Shown in pieces: positions 1-7,890 of a stretch of DNA of 11,067 bases; position 1 is the first letter of the stretch; each line of letters begins with the position of its first letter. The position numbers and the translations under genes were made by a program. Source of the stretch: an uncultured Micrococcales bacterium (GTDB taxonomy: Bacteria; Actinomycetota; Actinomycetes; Actinomycetales; Microbacteriaceae); NCBI GenBank assembly GCA_903927775.1, contig CAIYOE010000032.1:1-11067 (forward strand). The letters are read 5' to 3'. A model generated the notes under the pieces. That model was not told where the DNA came from. It saw nothing but the letters and a program-made list of their open reading frames with translations, and searched no databases.

Positions 1-582
1 GTTCTTGCGAACTGCACCCTTGGCGACTAGATCGGCTACGGTTACTGCGCCACCCTGTGGGTAAAGATCGGCTAGGGCGTCTAGGTTGACGACCTGGTAC
101 TCAACGCGGAACGGGTTCTTGAAACCACGAAGCTTTGGAGTACGCATTACTAGACGAACGCCACCACCCTCGAAGCCAGGACGAACCTGGTAACGAGCCT
201 TAGTACCCTTAGTACCACGACCGGCGGTCTTACCCTTAGATGCCTCACCACGACCGACACGAGTGCGGTCCTTCTTTGATCCAGGAGCTGGACGTAGGTG
301 GTGGAGCTTCAGAACCTGAACCTTCTCAACGTCGGCCTCGGCCTTAGCAGCCTTGGCCGGAGCCTTAGCAGCAGCAGGAGCCTTAGCTGCTGCCTTTGCG
401 GCAACTGGCTTCTCTGCGGTCTCGGCCTTAGCGGCAGCAGCCTTAGGGGCTGCCTTAGCTGCGGCTGGCTTTGCAGCGGCGGTCTTCTCGGCGGCTGGCT
501 TTGCAGCAGCCTTTGGTGCAGCGGCCTTTGCAGCTGGCTTTGCAGCAGCCTTCTCGGCGGCTGGCTTAGTCTCGTCTGCCAT
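1..582 (-). CDS. rplO: 50S ribosomal protein L15, 3' end cut by window edge, with a long Lys/Ala/Pro N-terminal tail
   Basis: L15 is a late-assembling large-subunit protein that binds 23S rRNA. The first 194 codons are present and the frame runs off position 1. The conserved core begins near residue 90 with [20 protein letters not shown], followed by the glycine/basic segment [15 protein letters not shown] and later [20 protein letters not shown], all typical of L15. Residues 1 to about 88 are almost only Ala, Lys, Pro and Glu, a histone-H1-like tail absent from standard L15 of about 145 residues. The ATG at 582 is chosen because it overlaps the rpmD stop as TAATG and has a strong GAGGAG ribosome binding site 8 nt upstream. 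No alternative start lies nearer the core. The core identity is clear; the function of the tail is unknown. Confidence 0.95.
   Translation of the reverse strand, partial: MADETKPAAEKAAAKPAAKAAAPKAAAKPAAEKTAAAKPAAAKAAPKAAAAKAETAEKPVAAKAAAKAPAAAKAPAKAAKAEADVEKVQVLKLHHLRPAPGSKKDRTRVGRGEASKGKTAGRGTKGTKARYQVRPGFEGGGVRLVMRTPKLRGFKNPFRVEYQVVNLDALADLYPQGGAVTVADLVAKGAVRKN
340..582 (-). repeat. Degenerate Lys/Ala/Pro codon repeats encoding the L15 tail
   Basis: This stretch is low complexity at both DNA and protein level. On the plus strand the 14-mer gctggctttgcagc occurs at 464-477, 494-507 and 533-546, and cttctcggcggctggctt occurs at 484-501 and 550-567. In the coding strand these give units such as AAKPAAEK and AAAKPA. 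Every lysine codon in the tail is AAG. The pattern suggests expansion by slippage or unequal recombination. Because of this composition the plus strand also stays open in two frames, which should not be read as genes. Confidence 0.85.
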
Positions 583-767
583 TAGTCGATCTCCTCAACC
601 TTTACAAGGTGGGCAACCGCACGCACAAGGCCACGAACCACTGGGCTGTCGTCCTTGACGATGATGTCGCCAATACGCTTTAGGCCTAGGGTACGCAGCG
701 ACTCACGCTGGTTCGGCTTGCCACCGATTTCACTCTTGATCTGGGTAACCTTTAGACGCGCGGCCAT
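582..767 (-). CDS. rpmD: 50S ribosomal protein L30
   Basis: L30 is a small single-domain large-subunit protein. The 61-residue product has the usual bacterial length and pattern: [18 protein letters not shown] at the N-terminus, then [14 protein letters not shown] and [16 protein letters not shown], the classic L30 signature. Its ATG overlaps the rpsE stop (TAATG, 765-769) and its stop overlaps the rplO start in the same way (580-584). A moderate AGGTAGG element sits upstream within the rpsE coding end. Translation is probably coupled to rpsE. Nothing unusual is seen in the protein. Confidence 0.97.
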   Translation of the reverse strand: MAARLKVTQIKSEIGGKPNQRESLRTLGLKRIGDIIVKDDSPVVRGLVRAVAHLVKVEEID

Positions 768-1426
768 TAGGCACCTACCTTAGCTGGAAGAAGACGCTTT
801 GGAGCAACTTCTTCTAGGGTCAAACCACGACGAGCAGCAACAGCACTTGGCTCTTCTAGCTGCTTTAGGGCGTCGACGGTTGCGTGGACAATGTTGATGG
901 TGTTGCTTGATCCGAGCGACTTGCTTAGCACGTCGTGGATACCGGCACACTCAAGAACAGCGCGAACTGGACCACCGGCGATAACACCGGTTCCCTGTGC
1001 GGCTGGACGAAGTAGAACAACACCAGCAGCTGCCTCGCCCTGGACAGGGTGAGGAATGGTGCTGGAAACGCGTGGAACGCGGAAGAAGTTCTTCTTAGCC
1101 TCTTCTACACCCTTAGCGATAGCCGACGGAACTTCCTTGGACTTTCCGTAGCCAACGCCAACTAGGCCATTGCCGTCGCCGACAACTACTAGTGCGGTGA
1201 AGCTAAAGCGACGACCACCCTTAACAACCTTTGATACACGGTTGATGGTGACAACGCGCTCTAGGAACTCGCTCTTCTTCTCTTCGCGCTCACGACGCTC
1301 GTTGCGTGGACCACGCTCGCGGCTTCCGCGACGAGCTTCGCGCTCGCCTGCCTCTACCGACTCGGTTGCAACAGTCTCAACTGCAGTTGCTTCAGTGGAC
1401 AAAACTGTCTCCTTGTTTTCTGCCAT
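767..1426 (-). CDS. rpsE: 30S ribosomal protein S5, with a charged N-terminal tail
   Basis: S5 lies at the mRNA entry side of the 30S subunit and contributes to decoding fidelity and mRNA unwinding with S3 and S4. The product has 219 residues, longer than the E. coli protein (about 166). The conserved S5 N-terminal domain starts near residue 54 ([20 protein letters not shown]) and continues through [20 protein letters not shown] and FFRVPRV. The C-terminal domain includes [16 protein letters not shown]. Residues 1-30 are acidic and rich in Thr, Val and Glu, and residues 28-52 are rich in Arg and Glu ([20 protein letters not shown]). The start is fixed by TAATG overlap with rplR; the upstream ribosome binding site is weak, so coupling is likely. 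Confidence 0.97.
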   Translation of the reverse strand: MAENKETVLSTEATAVETVATESVEAGEREARRGSRERGPRNERREREEKKSEFLERVVTINRVSKVVKGGRRFSFTALVVVGDGNGLVGVGYGKSKEVPSAIAKGVEEAKKNFFRVPRVSSTIPHPVQGEAAAGVVLLRPAAQGTGVIAGGPVRAVLECAGIHDVLSKSLGSSNTINIVHATVDALKQLEEPSAVAARRGLTLEEVAPKRLLPAKVGA

Positions 1427-1803
1427 TAGAGGACCAAACCTGCTTCACGAGCGCCGTCAGCTACTGCTGCAACGCGACCGGCGTACTTGTTACCACCGCG
1501 GTCGAATACGACCTCGGTAACACCTGCGGCCTGGGCACGCTGTGCAACTAGTGCACCAACGGCCTTCGACTTGTCGGTCTTGTTGTCTGCGCTAGCGCGG
1601 AAGTCCTTCTCCATGGTCGAAGCCGACGCAACGGTGATGCCCTTGCTGTCGTCTACGATCTGAACGAATACGTGGCGTGCCGAGCGAGTTACTACTAGGC
1701 GTGGACGTAGTGCGGTACCAACGACCTTCTTACGAAGACGTAGGTGACGACGAGTACGAGCTGCGGCCTTGCTCTTGCCGCGAGTCTTAGTGGTTAGTCC
1801 CAT
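1426..1803 (-). CDS. rplR: 50S ribosomal protein L18
   Basis: L18 binds 5S rRNA, together with L5, in the central protuberance. The 125-residue product matches the usual length. It has a basic N-terminus ([20 protein letters not shown]), then [20 protein letters not shown] and a C-terminal [26 protein letters not shown], which is diagnostic. The gene overlaps rplF upstream and rpsE downstream by TAATG junctions (1801-1805 and 1424-1428). The ribosome binding site is poor, consistent with translation by ribosomes terminating on rplF. Confidence 0.97.
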   Translation of the reverse strand: MGLTTKTRGKSKAAARTRRHLRLRKKVVGTALRPRLVVTRSARHVFVQIVDDSKGITVASASTMEKDFRASADNKTDKSKAVGALVAQRAQAAGVTEVVFDRGGNKYAGRVAAVADGAREAGLVL

Positions 1804-2342
1804 TACTTCTTACCTGACTTTCCAGCCTTGCGACGAACAACCTCGCCGGCGTAACGAACACCCTTGCCCTTGTAAGGCTCTGGCTTGCGAAGCTTGCGGA
1901 GGTTAGCTGCAACCTCACCCACAGCCTGCTTGTCAATGCCCGAAACGGTGAGCTTGGTGTTGCCCTCTACGGTGAAAGTGATGCCCGCTGGGGCCTTCAC
2001 GTAAATCGGGTGCGAGTAACCAAGTGCGAACTCAATGTCCGAACCCTTTGCGGTTACACGGTAACCAGTTCCAACGATTTCGATACCCTTGCTGAAGCCC
2101 TGGGTAACACCGTGGATCTGGTTGGCGATCAAGGTACGGGTTAGACCGTGTAGCGAACGCGAGTCGCGCTCGTCGTCTGGACGAGTAACAACAACGTTGT
2201 TCTCTTCTAGAGCAACCTCAATCGGGGCTGGAACTACGTGGTTCAAGGTTCCCTTAGGACCCTTGACCGAAACGTTGTTTCCGTCAATCTTTACTTCGAC
2301 GCCGGCTGGAACCGGAATCGGCAATCTACCAATACGAGACAT
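1803..2342 (-). CDS. rplF: 50S ribosomal protein L6
   Basis: L6 binds 23S rRNA near the sarcin-ricin loop and the factor-binding region. The 179-residue product has the standard length. It has [20 protein letters not shown] at the N-terminus, [20 protein letters not shown] in the middle, and the C-terminal L6 signature [20 protein letters not shown]. The ATG at 2342 follows the rpsH stop by 6 nt. No recognisable Shine-Dalgarno sequence precedes it, so initiation probably depends on ribosomes finishing rpsH. Its stop overlaps the rplR start. Confidence 0.97.
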   Translation of the reverse strand: MSRIGRLPIPVPAGVEVKIDGNNVSVKGPKGTLNHVVPAPIEVALEENNVVVTRPDDERDSRSLHGLTRTLIANQIHGVTQGFSKGIEIVGTGYRVTAKGSDIEFALGYSHPIYVKAPAGITFTVEGNTKLTVSGIDKQAVGEVAANLRKLRKPEPYKGKGVRYAGEVVRRKAGKSGKK

Positions 2343-2348
2343 CTGTGA

Positions 2349-2747
2349 TTACCAAACGTAGGCGATAACTTCTCCGCCTACTCCCTTCTTGGCAGCCTGA
2401 CGGTCGGTTAGAAGACCGCTCGAAGTGGACAGGATAGCAATACCTAGGCCGCCAAGAACACGAGGGATCTCGGTTGACTTTGCGTAAACACGAAGTCCTG
2501 GCTTTGATACACGCTTGATGCCAGCGATTGAACGCTCGCGGTTTGGGCCGTACTTGAGGTCAACGGTAAGGGTCTTACCTACCTCGGCGTCCTTTACCTC
2601 GAAGCTGGCAATGTAACCCTCTGACTTGAGGATCTCTGCGATGGTCAGCTTCAGCTTGCTCGAAGGCAGGCTGATCTGCTCGTGGTACGCAGAGTTGGCA
2701 TTGCGCAGTCGGGTCAGGAAGTCTGCGACCGGATCTGTCATTGTCAT
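2349..2747 (-). CDS. rpsH: 30S ribosomal protein S8
   Basis: S8 is a primary 16S rRNA-binding protein and, in E. coli, the translational repressor of the spc operon. With the ATG at 2747 the product is 132 residues, the normal length. It begins [20 protein letters not shown] and ends with the S8 signature [20 protein letters not shown] followed by VIAYVW. The frame is open up to an ATG at 2837, but that would add 30 non-homologous residues and overlap rplE. The 2747 start has an AGGAAGG element about 11 nt upstream; a second ATG at 2741 is also possible. A hairpin at 2771-2801 lies just upstream. Confidence 0.95.
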   Translation of the reverse strand: MTMTDPVADFLTRLRNANSAYHEQISLPSSKLKLTIAEILKSEGYIASFEVKDAEVGKTLTVDLKYGPNRERSIAGIKRVSKPGLRVYAKSTEIPRVLGGLGIAILSTSSGLLTDRQAAKKGVGGEVIAYVW

Positions 2748-2770
2748 ATTGTGTTGCGCCTTCCTCGGGC

Positions 2771-2801
2771 GGTTTCCAGTCCGCTTACAGGCGGCTGGAC
2801 C
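2771..2801 (-). promoter_or_regulatory. Bulged hairpin in the rplE-rpsH gap
   Basis: In minus-strand RNA, GGTCCAGCCGC pairs with GCGG, CTGG and ACC segments across a 6-nt loop (CTGTAA). The helix has 11 base pairs with a single A bulge and an AA bulge. It lies 23 nt before the rpsH start, and there is no T-tract, so it is not an intrinsic terminator. It may be a translational control or RNA-processing site. A site for feedback by S8 is one possibility, by analogy with E. coli, where the repressor site lies elsewhere in the operon. The hairpin is seen in the sequence; the function is inferred. Confidence 0.4.
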
Positions 2802-2811
2802 TTTCCGATGA

Positions 2812-3444
2812 TTAGTTGGTCTTGAATGGGAAGCCAAGCGCTACAAGTAGCGCCTTGCCTTCTTCGTTGTTCTTTGCAGTGGTAACAACAGTGATGTCCA
2901 TACCGCGTGGGCGGTCGACTGCATCCTGGTTGATCTCGTGGAACATGGTCTGCTCGGTTAGACCGAAGGTGTAGTTACCTGCACCGTCGAACTGGTTGCC
3001 GTTTAGACCACGGAAGTCACGGATACGAGGAAGCGCTAGCGACAGTAGTCGGTCTAGGAACTCCCACATTCGGTCGCCACGTAGGGTTACGTGAGCACCG
3101 ATGGCCTGGCCTTCGCGAAGCTTGAACTGGGCGATCGACTTGCGAGCCTTGTTAACCTGTGGCTTCTGACCGGTGATAGCGGTTAGGTCCTTGATTGCTA
3201 GCTCGATGAGCTTGCCATCCTTGGCGGCCTCGCCGACACCCATGTTTACAACAATCTTGGTCAGGTTAGGAACCTGGTGAGGGTTTGCAAAGCCGAACTC
3301 TTCGGTTAGCTTGGCAATGATCTCTGCGCGGTACTTGGCCTTTAGACGAGGCAGAGCCTTGCCAGCCTCAACCGGAGCGGCAGCCTTTGCCGGAGCCTTC
3401 TTAGCAGCAGCCTTGGCCGGTGCCTTGGTGGTTGCGTCGGTCAT
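2812..3444 (-). CDS. rplE: 50S ribosomal protein L5, with a Lys/Ala N-terminal tail
   Basis: L5 binds 5S rRNA and forms a bridge to the 30S head. The 210-residue product is about 30 residues longer than typical L5. The core begins near residue 31 ([20 protein letters not shown]) and includes [32 protein letters not shown] and [20 protein letters not shown]. The C-terminal part ends with [20 protein letters not shown]. Residues 1-30 are rich in Lys, Ala and Pro. The start overlaps the rplX stop (TAATG) and follows AAGGA by 6 nt, and no other start codon lies before the core, so the tail is probably translated. The gene for S14, often next, is not present. Confidence 0.97.
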   Translation of the reverse strand: MTDATTKAPAKAAAKKAPAKAAAPVEAGKALPRLKAKYRAEIIAKLTEEFGFANPHQVPNLTKIVVNMGVGEAAKDGKLIELAIKDLTAITGQKPQVNKARKSIAQFKLREGQAIGAHVTLRGDRMWEFLDRLLSLALPRIRDFRGLNGNQFDGAGNYTFGLTEQTMFHEINQDAVDRPRGMDITVVTTAKNNEEGKALLVALGFPFKTN

Positions 3445-3803
3445 TAGATGTCCTTACCTGACTTCTTCGCAACGCGAACACGAACGGTCTTGGTCTCGCC
3501 ATTCTTAGTGACGGTCTCAAGGCGTACGCCGATGCGAGTGGCCTGCTTGGTCTCTGGGTCTACCAGAGCAACATTCGAGATGTGGATTGGGGCTTCCATG
3601 GTCTGGATGCCGCCAGTCTTGGTGCCGCGGTCGGTCTGACCAGCCTTGACGTGCTTGGTAACCATGTTGATGCCCTCGACGATTACGCGATTAGTCTCGC
3701 GGTTTACGTCTAGAACACGTCCCTGCTTACCCTTGTCTCCGCCAAGAGCCTGCTTGCGGCCGGTGATGACGACTACTAGGTCGCCCTTCTTGATGCTAGC
3801 CAT
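3444..3803 (-). CDS. rplX: 50S ribosomal protein L24
   Basis: L24 is an assembly initiator of the 50S subunit and sits near the peptide exit tunnel. The 119-residue product carries an N-terminal KOW motif (about residues 4-33: [20 protein letters not shown] onward), followed by [10 protein letters not shown] and the segment [20 protein letters not shown], which is characteristic of bacterial L24. The ATG at 3803 has a strong GGAGG site 10 nt upstream, embedded in the last codons of rplN. The stop codon overlaps the rplE start. Confidence 0.97.
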   Translation of the reverse strand: MASIKKGDLVVVITGRKQALGGDKGKQGRVLDVNRETNRVIVEGINMVTKHVKAGQTDRGTKTGGIQTMEAPIHISNVALVDPETKQATRIGVRLETVTKNGETKTVRVRVAKKSGKDI

Positions 3804-3805
3804 GA

Positions 3806-4174
3806 TTAAATAACCTCCGGTGCGAGCGAGATAATCTTCATGAACTTCTTGTCGCGTAGCTCACGGCCAACTGGACCGAAGATACGAGTGCCCTTAGGCT
3901 CTCCGTCGTTCTTGATGATTACTGCTGCGTTCTCGTCGAACTTGATGTACGAGCCATCTGGGCGACGTACTTCTTTCTTGGTACGAACGACCACAGCCTT
4001 GACTACATCACCCTTCTTGACGTTGCCGCCAGGGATGGCGTCTTTGACCGAGGCGACAATGATGTCACCCAGACCCGCATAACGACGGCGTGAGCCACCG
4101 AGAACACGGATGGTCAACAGCTCCTTGGCGCCGGTGTTGTCGGCAACCTTGAGTCTGGACTCCTGCTGAATCAC
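3806..4174 (-). CDS. rplN: 50S ribosomal protein L14
   Basis: L14 lies at the subunit interface, contacts L19 and forms bridges to 16S rRNA; it is the docking site for the silencing factor RsfS. The 122-residue product has the exact family length and the L14 signature near the N-terminus ([20 protein letters not shown]), then [20 protein letters not shown] and a C-terminal [10 protein letters not shown]. The start codon is GTG, with AAGGAG 5 nt upstream. It is the first gene of the spc group. The 48 bp between it and rpsQ have no clear promoter or terminator, so the S10 and spc groups may be one transcription unit. Confidence 0.97.
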   Translation of the reverse strand: MIQQESRLKVADNTGAKELLTIRVLGGSRRRYAGLGDIIVASVKDAIPGGNVKKGDVVKAVVVRTKKEVRRPDGSYIKFDENAAVIIKNDGEPKGTRIFGPVGRELRDKKFMKIISLAPEVI

Positions 4175-4222
4175 TTTTACTCCTTATTGAGGGGTAGTGC
4201 TGCTTTCACAGCTCCCTGGGGT

Positions 4223-4516
4223 TTACTTTGCGCGCTCGATAACTTCTACTAGGCGCCAGTTCTTGGTTGCCGATAGTGGACGGGTCTCTGCGATCAGGAC
4301 CAAGTCACCGATACCGGCGGTGTTTAGCTCGTCGTGAGCCTTGACCTTGGTGGTGCGGCGGATAACCTTGCCGTAAAGCGGGTGCTTTACGCGGTCTTCT
4401 ACCTCAACCACGATGGTCTTGTTCATCTTGTCGCTAACTACGTAGCCACGACGAGTCTTGCGGTCTCCGCGTTCCTCGACCTTAGCTGGAGTTGCGGCCT
4501 TAGTTGCCTCAGCCAT
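4223..4516 (-). CDS. rpsQ: 30S ribosomal protein S17
   Basis: S17 is an early-binding 16S rRNA protein with an OB fold. The 97-residue product has the core beginning near residue 20 ([20 protein letters not shown]), continuing with [20 protein letters not shown] and the S17 signature [20 protein letters not shown]. An N-terminal segment of about 18 residues ([18 protein letters not shown]) precedes the core, similar in style to other tails in this operon. The ATG at 4516 has GAGGAGG with 7 nt spacing. Only 2 nt separate it from the rpmC stop, and it is the last gene of the S10 group. Confidence 0.97.
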   Translation of the reverse strand: MAEATKAATPAKVEERGDRKTRRGYVVSDKMNKTIVVEVEDRVKHPLYGKVIRRTTKVKAHDELNTAGIGDLVLIAETRPLSATKNWRLVEVIERAK

Positions 4517-4518
4517 TG

Positions 4519-4812
4519 TTATGCCTCCTCAGCAGGTGCCGCGGCAGCTGCCTTCTTTGCCTTTGGAGCAGCAACAACAGCAGGTGCAGCAACTGCACGG
4601 ATACCTAGTTCGCGCTCACGAATGATGGTGTAGATACGAGCGATGTCGCGCTTTACAGCACGAAGACGTCCGTGGCTCTCTAGCTGGCCGGTTGCGCTCT
4701 GAAAACGCAGGTTGAAAAGTTCTTCCTTAGCCTTCTTCAGCTCCTCGATTAGGACCGAGTCCTCAATCTTGTCCAGCTCATCTGGGGTTAGGTTCTTTGA
4801 ACCGATCGCCAT
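4519..4812 (-). CDS. rpmC: 50S ribosomal protein L29, with an Ala-rich C-terminal tail
   Basis: L29 sits at the peptide exit tunnel beside L23 and helps form the docking area for nascent-chain factors. The product has 97 residues; the usual L29 is about 65-80. The core includes [40 protein letters not shown] and the second helix [12 protein letters not shown]. From about residue 73 it continues with an Ala, Val, Pro and Lys tail ending [15 protein letters not shown]. Its ATG overlaps the rplP stop (TAATG). Four of its nine leucine codons are CTA. Confidence 0.96.
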   Translation of the reverse strand: MAIGSKNLTPDELDKIEDSVLIEELKKAKEELFNLRFQSATGQLESHGRLRAVKRDIARIYTIIRERELGIRAVAAPAVVAAPKAKKAAAAAPAEEA

Positions 4813-5231
4813 TATGCGTCACCTTCTTCACGCTTGATGATGCGTGCCTTTAGAGGCAGCTTGTGGATCGCACGAGTCATAGCTTCGCGTGCGATGGTCT
4901 CGTTTACACCGGCGAGTTCGAATAGAACGCGACCTGGCTTGACGTTAGCCACCCAGTACTCAACGTGACCCTTACCGGAACCCATGCGGGTTTCAGCTGG
5001 CTTCTTGGTTAGCGGACGGTCTGGGTAGATGTTGATCCAAACCTTTCCACCACGCTTGATGTGACGAGTCATTGCGATACGAGCAGCCTCGATCTGACGG
5101 TTGGTCACGTAAGCAGGGGTTAGTGCCTGGATACCGTACTCACCAAAGCTGACCTTGGTGCCACCGGTAGCGGCGCCCGTACGAGACGGGTGGTGCTGCT
5201 TGCGGTGCTTTACACGACGTGGAATCAACAT
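4812..5231 (-). CDS. rplP: 50S ribosomal protein L16
   Basis: L16 lies near the A-site tRNA elbow and the peptidyl transferase centre. The 139-residue product has the standard length: [14 protein letters not shown] at the N-terminus, [20 protein letters not shown], then [20 protein letters not shown] and RVLFELAGV, a classic L16 signature. Arg82 appears to match the E. coli arginine that is hydroxylated. The ATG at 5231 is 3 nt after the rpsC stop, with only a weak purine-rich site inside the rpsC tail, so coupling is likely. Its stop overlaps rpmC. Confidence 0.97.
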   Translation of the reverse strand: MLIPRRVKHRKQHHPSRTGAATGGTKVSFGEYGIQALTPAYVTNRQIEAARIAMTRHIKRGGKVWINIYPDRPLTKKPAETRMGSGKGHVEYWVANVKPGRVLFELAGVNETIAREAMTRAIHKLPLKARIIKREEGDA

Positions 5232-5234
5232 GGG

Positions 5235-6008
5235 TTATGCCTGTGCTTCCTGAGCTACCGGCGCAGCTGCCTCGACTGCAGGAGCAGCTGGGGCAGAGTT
5301 ACGACGTGGGCGCTCGTTGCGGTCGCCGCGTACAGGCTTTGCGTTTGCCTGCTCGCGAGCGAGCTCCTTGTTGGTGATGTCACCCTTGTAGATCCAAACC
5401 TTTACGCCGATGCGACCGAAAACGGTCTTGGCCTCGTAGAAGCCGTAGTCGATGTTGGCACGGAGGGTGTGAAGTGGAACGCGACCTTCGCGGTAGAACT
5501 CGGTGCGGCTCATTTCAGCGCCACCAAGACGACCCGAGCACTGAACTCGAATACCCTTGGCGCCCTGGCGAGTTGCGCCCTGCATTCCCTTACGCATTGC
5601 GCGACGGAAAGCAACACGAGCGTTTAGCTGCTCTGCGATGCCCTGTGCAACCAACTGTGCGTCCATCTCTGGGTTCTTGACCTCAAGGATGTTCAGCTGG
5701 ATCTGCTTTGCAGTCAGCTTCTCTAGGTCTGCACGGATTGCCTCAGCCTCTGCACCACGGCGTCCGATGACCAAACCTGGGCGAGCGGTGTGGATGTCGA
5801 CGCGCACACGGTCACGGGTACGTTCGATCTCTACACGGCTAACACCGGCGCGGTCTAGACGGGTGGTTAGTAGGTGACGAATCTTGATGTCCTCGGTTAC
5901 GTAGTCGCGGTAACGCTGACCTACCTTGGTCGAGTCAGCGAACCAACGCGACTTGTGGTCGGTGGTTACACCAAGTCGAAAACCGTAAGGGTTTACCTTT
6001 TGACCCAT
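5235..6008 (-). CDS. rpsC: 30S ribosomal protein S3, with an Ala/Pro C-terminal tail
   Basis: S3 is at the mRNA entry channel of the 30S subunit and contributes to mRNA helicase activity. The 257-residue product has the N-terminal signature [14 protein letters not shown], a KH domain with GLVIGRRG at about residues 78-85, and the basic helix [14 protein letters not shown] near residues 131-144. The C-terminal domain includes [20 protein letters not shown] and [22 protein letters not shown]. Residues from about 222 form a tail that is first Arg/Asn-rich and then Ala/Pro/Glu-rich. The ATG overlaps the rplV stop (6006-6010) and has AGGAA 6 nt upstream. Confidence 0.97.
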   Translation of the reverse strand: MGQKVNPYGFRLGVTTDHKSRWFADSTKVGQRYRDYVTEDIKIRHLLTTRLDRAGVSRVEIERTRDRVRVDIHTARPGLVIGRRGAEAEAIRADLEKLTAKQIQLNILEVKNPEMDAQLVAQGIAEQLNARVAFRRAMRKGMQGATRQGAKGIRVQCSGRLGGAEMSRTEFYREGRVPLHTLRANIDYGFYEAKTVFGRIGVKVWIYKGDITNKELAREQANAKPVRGDRNERPRRNSAPAAPAVEAAAPVAQEAQA

Positions 6009-6394
6009 TACTTGTTCCTCGCCTTCGGAGCGCTCTTTACGAGCTCATCTGGAGTAGCAACCACAACGGTGATGTGGCTGGTGCGCTTAAGGATCTTGAA
6101 TGCACGACCCTGAGCACGTGGCATGAAGCGCTTGAGGGTAGTGCCCTCGTCAACGAATGCTGCCGAAACAACTAGGTCCTCGGCGTCGTAAGCGGTGTTG
6201 CTTGCGTCGGCCTTGACTGCGAGGTTTGCGACCGCAGCCTGAACTAGCTTGAAGATTGGCTCGCTGGCAGCCTGAGGTGCGAACTTCAGGATGGCCATAG
6301 CCTCGGTTGCCTGCTTTCCGCGGATCAGGTTGACGACGCGGCGAGCCTTTTGTGGGGTGACGCGGATGTGCTTAACTTTCGCTAATGCTTCCAT
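6008..6394 (-). CDS. rplV: 50S ribosomal protein L22
   Basis: L22 spans the 50S subunit from surface to exit tunnel; its beta hairpin lines the tunnel near the L4 loop. The 128-residue product shows [20 protein letters not shown], the conserved N-terminal block, and the hairpin region [20 protein letters not shown] followed by SHITVVV. The ATG at 6394 has a GAAAGGA element just upstream. A short hairpin (TTCTG/CAGAA, 6405-6418) occupies the 31-bp gap after rpsS. No unusual residues are evident in the hairpin that lines the tunnel. Confidence 0.97.
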   Translation of the reverse strand: MEALAKVKHIRVTPQKARRVVNLIRGKQATEAMAILKFAPQAASEPIFKLVQAAVANLAVKADASNTAYDAEDLVVSAAFVDEGTTLKRFMPRAQGRAFKILKRTSHITVVVATPDELVKSAPKARNK

Positions 6395-6425
6395 GGTCTT
6401 TCCTTTCTGGTCTCAGAACCACCGC

Positions 6426-6707
6426 TTACTTGCGGCGGCCCTTCTTGTCGTCCTTCACGTGACCACGGAAGGTGCGGGTTGGAGAGAATTCACCAAGCTT
6501 GTGACCAACTAGGGTCTCAGTGATGAATACAGGGATGTGCTTACGACCGTCGTGCACTGCGATGGTGTGACCCAACATAGCTGGGATGATCATCGAGCGG
6601 CGCGACCAGGTCTTGATCACGTTCTTGGTACCGGCTTCGTTCTGCTTAACAACCTTCTGTAGCAGGTGGTTGTCAACGAACGGGCCCTTCTTAAGACTGC
6701 GTGGCAT
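6426..6707 (-). CDS. rpsS: 30S ribosomal protein S19
   Basis: S19 is in the 30S head and contacts S13 and A-site tRNA. The 93-residue product is standard: [19 protein letters not shown], then [20 protein letters not shown] and the S19 signature [20 protein letters not shown], with a C-terminal [20 protein letters not shown]. The ATG at 6707 lies 17 nt after the rplB stop, with AGGAG about 11 nt upstream. Confidence 0.97.
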   Translation of the reverse strand: MPRSLKKGPFVDNHLLQKVVKQNEAGTKNVIKTWSRRSMIIPAMLGHTIAVHDGRKHIPVFITETLVGHKLGEFSPTRTFRGHVKDDKKGRRK

Positions 6708-6724
6708 GTTTCTTCAGACTCCTA

Positions 6725-7561
6725 TTAGCGGTTCTTGCCGTTTGGACGACGACGAACAATGAGCTTGTCGCTTGGCAGGTTTGGCTTACGGGTACGACCC
6801 TCAGCCTGACCCCATGGGGTAACTGGGTGACGGCCACCAGAGGTACGACCTTCACCACCACCGTGTGGGTGGTCAACAGGGTTCATAGCAACACCACGAA
6901 CGGTTGGGCGGACGCCCTTCCAGCGCATGCGGCCAGCCTTACCCCAGTTGATGTTCGACTGCTCAGCGTTACCAACTTCACCAACGGTGGCGCGGCAACG
7001 TGCATCGACGTTACGGATTTCGCCCGATGGCAAACGAAGCTGCGCGTACGCGCCATCCTTTGCAACTAGACGGATACTTGCACCGGCCGAACGGCCCATC
7101 TTTGCACCAGCGCCTGGCTTCAGCTCGATCGCGTGAACAACGGTACCCACTGGGATGTTCTTTAGTGGAAGTGCGTTGCCCGGCTTGATGTCTGCCGAAG
7201 GGCCCTGCTCAATTGGGTCGCCCTGCTTGAGCTTGTTTGGAGCAATAATGTAACGCTTTTCGCCATCTGCGTAGTGCAGAAGGGCGATGCGAGCGGTACG
7301 GTTCGGGTCGTACTCGATGTGAGCGACTACTGCTGGGATTCCGTCTTTGTCATTGCGCTTGAAGTCAATAACGCGGTACTGGCGCTTGTGGCCACCACCG
7401 ATGTGACGAGTGGTAACACGGCCAGCAGCGTTACGGCCACCGGTCTTGCTAAGTGGGCGCAGCAACGACTTTTCTGGAGTCGAGCGGGTGATCTCTGCAA
7501 AGTCAGAGACCGACGAGCCACGACGACCTGGGGTCGTTGGCTTGTACTTACGAATTGCCAT
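6725..7561 (-). CDS. rplB: 50S ribosomal protein L2
   Basis: L2 is among the most conserved ribosomal proteins and is needed for subunit association and peptidyl transferase activity. The 278-residue product contains [20 protein letters not shown] at the N-terminus, [19 protein letters not shown], and the C-terminal signature with [13 protein letters not shown] near residues 226-238. The histidine pair there includes the counterpart of the functionally important E. coli His229. The protein ends [14 protein letters not shown]. The ATG at 7561 has GAGGAA about 8 nt upstream. Nothing atypical is seen. Confidence 0.98.
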   Translation of the reverse strand: MAIRKYKPTTPGRRGSSVSDFAEITRSTPEKSLLRPLSKTGGRNAAGRVTTRHIGGGHKRQYRVIDFKRNDKDGIPAVVAHIEYDPNRTARIALLHYADGEKRYIIAPNKLKQGDPIEQGPSADIKPGNALPLKNIPVGTVVHAIELKPGAGAKMGRSAGASIRLVAKDGAYAQLRLPSGEIRNVDARCRATVGEVGNAEQSNINWGKAGRMRWKGVRPTVRGVAMNPVDHPHGGGEGRTSGGRHPVTPWGQAEGRTRKPNLPSDKLIVRRRPNGKNR

Positions 7562-7588
7562 TTTGTGAGTTCCTCTTTGCCTTAGCCG

Positions 7589-7888
7589 TTAACCAACGTT
7601 GGTGAAGATGTCGATAGTGCCGGACTTTAGGGTGACGATTGCGCGCTTGGTGTCCTTGCGCTTGCCCAATCCAAACTTGGTGCGGCGAGTCTTGCCCACA
7701 CGGTTCAGAGTGTTGATGCTTGCGACCTCGACCTTGAAGATGTGCTCGATAGCCTGCTTGATTTCGGTCTTGTTCGATCGAGGGTCTACCTCGAAGGTGT
7801 ACTTGCCCGAGTCAATTAGCGCGTAGCTCTTCTCAGAGACGATTGGCTTGATGATGACGTCGCGTGGGTCCTTGTTGATTGCAGCCAC
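7589..7888 (-). CDS. rplW: 50S ribosomal protein L23
   Basis: L23 is at the exit tunnel rim and is the docking site for trigger factor and the signal recognition particle. The 99-residue product has [20 protein letters not shown]; Glu19 in VSEK corresponds to the E. coli trigger-factor contact. It continues with [20 protein letters not shown] and [15 protein letters not shown]. The start codon is GTG at 7888, chosen because it gives the normal length and has GGAGG with 7 nt spacing. It is 2 nt from the rplD stop. Confidence 0.97.
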   Translation of the reverse strand: MAAINKDPRDVIIKPIVSEKSYALIDSGKYTFEVDPRSNKTEIKQAIEHIFKVEVASINTLNRVGKTRRTKFGLGKRKDTKRAIVTLKSGTIDIFTNVG

Positions 7889-7890
7889 GA

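Noticed and set aside
298..658. Two open plus-strand frames opposite the L15 tail, one Ala/Phe-rich and one Leu/Ser/Gly-rich
   Set aside because: They mirror the Lys/Ala/Pro codon repeats of rplO, have no homology features and no ribosome binding context, and are antisense to a highly expressed gene.
2748..2837. Extended S8 start giving a 30-residue N-terminal addition
   Set aside because: It would overlap rplE, lacks S8 homology, and a normal-length start with a Shine-Dalgarno exists at 2747.
4175..4222. Separate promoter or terminator between the S10 and spc groups
   Set aside because: The 48-bp gap shows only weak pairing and no convincing -35/-10 pair; a promoter within rpsQ cannot be excluded.
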